Origin: Eriocheir sinensis
Taxonomy: Eukaryota > Arthropoda > Malacostraca > Decapoda > Varunidae
Reading direction: 5' to 3'
Assembly (NCBI RefSeq): GCF_024679095.1
Contig: NC_066529.1
Span: 538,501 to 602,500 of the forward strand
Length of the DNA: 64,000 nt
Shown here: one piece after another, positions 61,061 to 64,000 of the stretch
Layout: each line of letters opens with the position of its first letter
Numbering within the stretch: the first letter of the stretch is position 1
The notes under the pieces: model-generated
What the model was told of the DNA's origin: nothing
The model's database searches: none
What the model saw: the letters and a program-made list of their open reading frames with translations, nothing else
Program-made: the position numbers and the translations under genes

Positions 61061-61239
61061 TCCGTGTTATCGTCTCATTGGTGATGCTGGTGGTGGTGCT
61101 GTTGCCACGCTGACCCCAGACTCCCGCTGTGCTGACCTAGCCATCACCCAACCCTTGAAGACAGCACGGGCAGCATAAGACAGCTCAGCGTTGTATATCA
61201 CACTTACAAGCTCTTTCAATGCCTTTTTGTGTATGTATT

Positions 61240-61965
61240 GCATTTCGGGGTTTACATACCAACATTCATTTTGATAAGGCTTTCGTAGAGGTAGTTGTTT
61301 TTTCTTCCCTGGTTAGTTTTATAATGCTTTTTTGTAATGCTCTTTAGTGTGTATTAAGCTAAGACTCATATTCTCAAACACTTCGGGGTTTACATACCAA
61401 GATTTGATAAGGCTTTCGTAGAGGTGTTTTTTCTTCCCTGGGTAGTTTTAAAATGCTTTTTTGTAATGCTCTTTTGTGTGTATTAACGTTTCGGGGTTTA
61501 CATACCAACATTTGTTAAGGCTTTCGTAGAGGTTGTTGGGACTTCCATGGGTAGTTTTATGAGCCTGGCGATATTTTGTCAAGTTGTAGGGATTTCCATG
61601 GGCAATTTTATGAGCCTGGCGATGATATTTTGTCAAGTTGTAGGGATTTCCATGGGTAGTTTTATGAGCCTGGCGATGATATTTTGACAAGTTGTAGGGA
61701 TTTCCATGGGTGGTTTTATGAGCCTGGCGATGATATTTTGTCAAGTTGTAGGGATTTCCATGGGTAGTTTTATGAGCCTGGCGATGATATTTTGACAAGT
61801 TGTAGGGATTTCCATGGGCAATTTTATGAGCCTGGCGATGATATTTTGACAAGGTTTCCGCGCCATGACTGTCAAAAACGCCCATGAGAACCCGACTAAT
61901 CTTCTTTGAGGCCTTTGGAAATATATGTTGTGAGAGAAAAGAAATAACATCACTACTCCACATCA
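61240..61965 (+). mobile_element. MITE family G derivative with a 54-bp internal minisatellite
   Basis: Starts with three partial heads (GGGGTTTACATACCAA..TTTG.TAAGGCTTTCGTAGAGG near 61247, 61385 and 61493), then six repeats of TTGTAGGGATTTCCATGGG.. with AGCCTGGCGATGATATTTTG (61560-61850), then a normal family tail (AACGCCCATGAGAACCCGAC, GGCCTTTGGAAATAT). Confidence 0.75.
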
Positions 61966-62363
61966 CTGTATACTTAACTCGACGCTTAGTGAAATCTATA
62001 TTATGTTTATGAGTCAGTGTACTTAATAATATATCTCACCCAGGGACCAAACACTGCAATTATATGTTATTTCTTTGACGCTGTCGTTGGAAAGAAATTG
62101 TGGGCACTGAAAACTTAAAGAAGCAAGTGTCTTTTTTTTTTTTTAAGGGAATATTAGGGTAAAAAAGTGTCGAGAAGTTCCCTTGGTTAAGTTTCCTTTA
62201 TAACCTGCGGGGATTTTTTTCAGCGAAGTCTAAGTTACGAAAAAAAAAAAGGAAAATTGAAAGAAAAAAAAAGTTAAGCTCTTCTCCCGCGAACGTATTT
62301 TTATTACACTGAACGACAAACACCGGATGAGTTTACTTGTTCAACACAGGTCCCAATAAACCC

Positions 62364-62367
<4 letters not shown>

Positions 62368-62437
<70 letters not shown>

Positions 62438-62452
62438 AGAGCTACTTGTAAA

Positions 62453-62493
<41 letters not shown>
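62368..62493. repeat. (GA)n then (CT)n inverted microsatellite pair
   Basis: (GA)n 62368-62434 and (CT)n 62457-62493 with about 20 bp between, able to form a hairpin. Confidence 0.95.
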
Positions 62494-62495
<2 letters not shown>

Positions 62496-62837
62496 CACAC
62501 CTTCGTTCCTCCTTCTTCCCTTCCCTGCCTTTTCTCCCTCCCCTTGCCTCCGTTATACTTTCCTCCACTCTCCCTTCCCTCCCTCCCTTCCTCACCTTTT
62601 ATCATTTTATTCCTTCCGTCCCTCCAAAGTAAACATTTCCTTCCTTCATTGTGGAGGGAAAGGGAAGGATGGAGGAGGGAGAGAGACTTTTTCCTTTATC
62701 ATATGTACGTCTCTCTCTCTCTCTCAAATAAAACCTCTCCATCCTCACTTATTTCTTCTTTCCTTCGTTTGCGGCGTAAGAGGAAGGGAGGGAGAGAGAG
62801 AAGGAGGGGGAGAGAAAGGGGAAGCGGGGAGCCGGAG

Positions 62838-62878
62838 ATGGATGAAGAGATTGCCGCCCTGATGGATGACTCTGAGGG
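62838..62878 (+). CDS. Possible short first coding exon (MDEEIAALMDDSE...)
   Basis: An ATG at 62838 opens 13 codons of ordinary, non-repetitive acidic/hydrophobic protein ending at GAGGG|GTGAGAG, a fair donor. Surrounding DNA is repetitive, so this island of codon-like sequence stands out. The window ends before any partner exon can be found and I do not recognise the product. Downstream plus-strand DNA has no matching acceptor I can support. Confidence 0.25.
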
Positions 62879-63179
62879 GTGAGAGGGGGAGGTGGAGGCT
62901 GAGGGTGGAAGGGGGTGGAGGAGTGGGAGTGGGGGGGTGACAGGCGGCAAGACAAGCGTACAGAGATAGAGGGATTGAGGAAGAAGGCGCCGGATGGAAC
63001 GTTTGTGTCCATTTATTTCTTCTTTTCACAAGTTTCATATTTATTTATTTTCCAATTGTTCATTTTTTTCCTCCATTTCTTTTTCTCATCTATTTTTTCC
63101 GCTTTCTTTTTGTTAATTATTTTCTTTCGTTTCATTCTTTCACCTTTTTTTTAATTTTTTTTTCTTGGTCTTCTTAATC

Positions 63180-63356
63180 AACAGTAACAGTATCAACAAC
63201 AACAACAACAACAACTACTACTACTACTACTATTACTACTACTACTATTACTGCTACTATTGCTACTACTACTACTACTACTACTACTACTATTGCTGCT
63301 ACTACTACCACCACCACCACCACCACCTCTACTACAACTCCTATTACACCACCACC

Positions 63357-63388
<32 letters not shown>

Positions 63389-63395
63389 CAATAGC
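63180..63395. repeat. (AAC)/(ACT)/(ACC) trinucleotide array
   Basis: AAC 63190-63212, ACT 63213-63308, ACC 63309-63370, AAC 63371-63392, each shading into the next. Confidence 0.95.
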
Positions 63396-63519
63396 CCTGG
63401 TAAACACCAATAACAGTAGGGGTTGGCGTTGTTCCCCCTTCGGCAGTAGATGTTTCCTGCTTCGGGAGGGGAGAGAAGAGGCCTCCTGAAGTTGTCCAAT
63501 AAAGGGCCGCCCCTCCTAC

Positions 63520-64000
63520 GTGTCTTGGGAGGGGAGGAGAAGAGGAGGGAGGAGGGGGAGGGTAAGGGAAGGAGATAGAGAGAGAGAGTGAGAGGCTGGT
63601 AGGTAAGGACAGGGAGTAGTAGGTGAAAGATGGGAGTAAGGGAAGGAGCAGGGAGAGAGGGTGTGAAAGGAAGGGGTAGAAGGAAGGTGTGAGAGTCTGG
63701 TAGGTAGGGGAGAGGATAGGGAGTAGTGGGTGAAGGGAGGTAGAGGTGGGTGAAAGGGAGGAAAATGAAGGAGGGTGAGAGTTTAGTATAGGAAGGGAGG
63801 GGAGGGAGGAAAGGAGGGAGGGAGGAAGGGAGGATCTATGAGGCTGGTTAGGGTACATGATGAAGGTGATAGGTTAGGAAGGAGTGGGGAAGGAAGGGGA
63901 ATGAAAGGTATGGAGTATGTGAACAACGTATATAATATAGAGTGTAGGGGGAGTATGGAGGTAAAGGAGGAGAGGAGGGAGGCAGTGGGAGTGTGCGGTA
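63520..64000. repeat. Polypurine block at the window end
   Basis: GGGAGG/AAGG-rich plus strand with a recurring GAGAG..TGGTAGGTA(A/G)GG..AG motif (about 63590 and 63690). No gene. Confidence 0.8.

Overview
This window is nuclear DNA from an animal, most probably a decapod crustacean and perhaps a true crab. That is inference from three things: GT/AG-spliced genes with small phase-matched exons, an extreme load of simple repeats (AT, CA, GA/CT, ACT and CTC arrays up to about 230 bp), and many short non-autonomous DNA transposons and tRNA-derived SINEs. Nothing looks prokaryotic.

Layout. 1-8 kb is AT-rich and gene-poor. It holds a TTAA-bounded MITE, two copies of a TA-flanked MITE (tips CAGGTAACTC), a 1.7 kb non-autonomous transposon with CCCTCTCGAG tips containing a nested palindrome, a SINE and a 38-bp minisatellite. 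8.1-19.25 kb (minus) is a seven-exon gene for a single-pass membrane protein: signal peptide, six-Cys EB-like ectodomain, seven PGYNPNQ repeats, TM segment, Pro/Tyr/Gln-rich tail ending with a PPPY motif. All exon phases join. Its introns hold LINE fragments, a foldback hairpin and MITEs. 22.5-24.6 kb (minus) is a two-exon gene for a probable type I membrane protein with a Thr-rich stalk. 25.4-26.4 kb (plus) is a 316-codon open frame for a Ser/Thr-rich, sequon-rich secreted or Golgi-lumen protein. 26.86-29.08 kb (minus) is a complete four-exon type II Golgi carbohydrate sulfotransferase (381 aa), the best-supported gene here.

29-64 kb is mainly simple repeats and long blocks where one strand is nearly all purine and the other all pyrimidine, with the purine strand switching between blocks. 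Set in it are two more SINEs, several loci of a ~220 bp MITE family whose core recurs at 15.3, 15.8, 40.0, 43.0 and 61.2 kb, and a wrecked Gypsy-type LTR retrotransposon (55.3-58.2 kb, minus) with intact gag, broken protease, missing reverse transcriptase, and an RNase H split by a small inverted-repeat element. Two short possible first exons (31.1-31.46 kb and 62.84 kb) are only suggestive.

Functional links between the genes are weak. The glycoprotein frame and the sulfotransferase are convergent neighbours that could both act in the secretory pathway, but this is proximity only. I see no multi-gene system such as a defence or biosynthetic cluster. The most novel material is the unnamed PGYNPNQ membrane protein and the repeat biology: MITEs inside TA arrays, microsatellites inside MITEs, and MITE-derived minisatellites.
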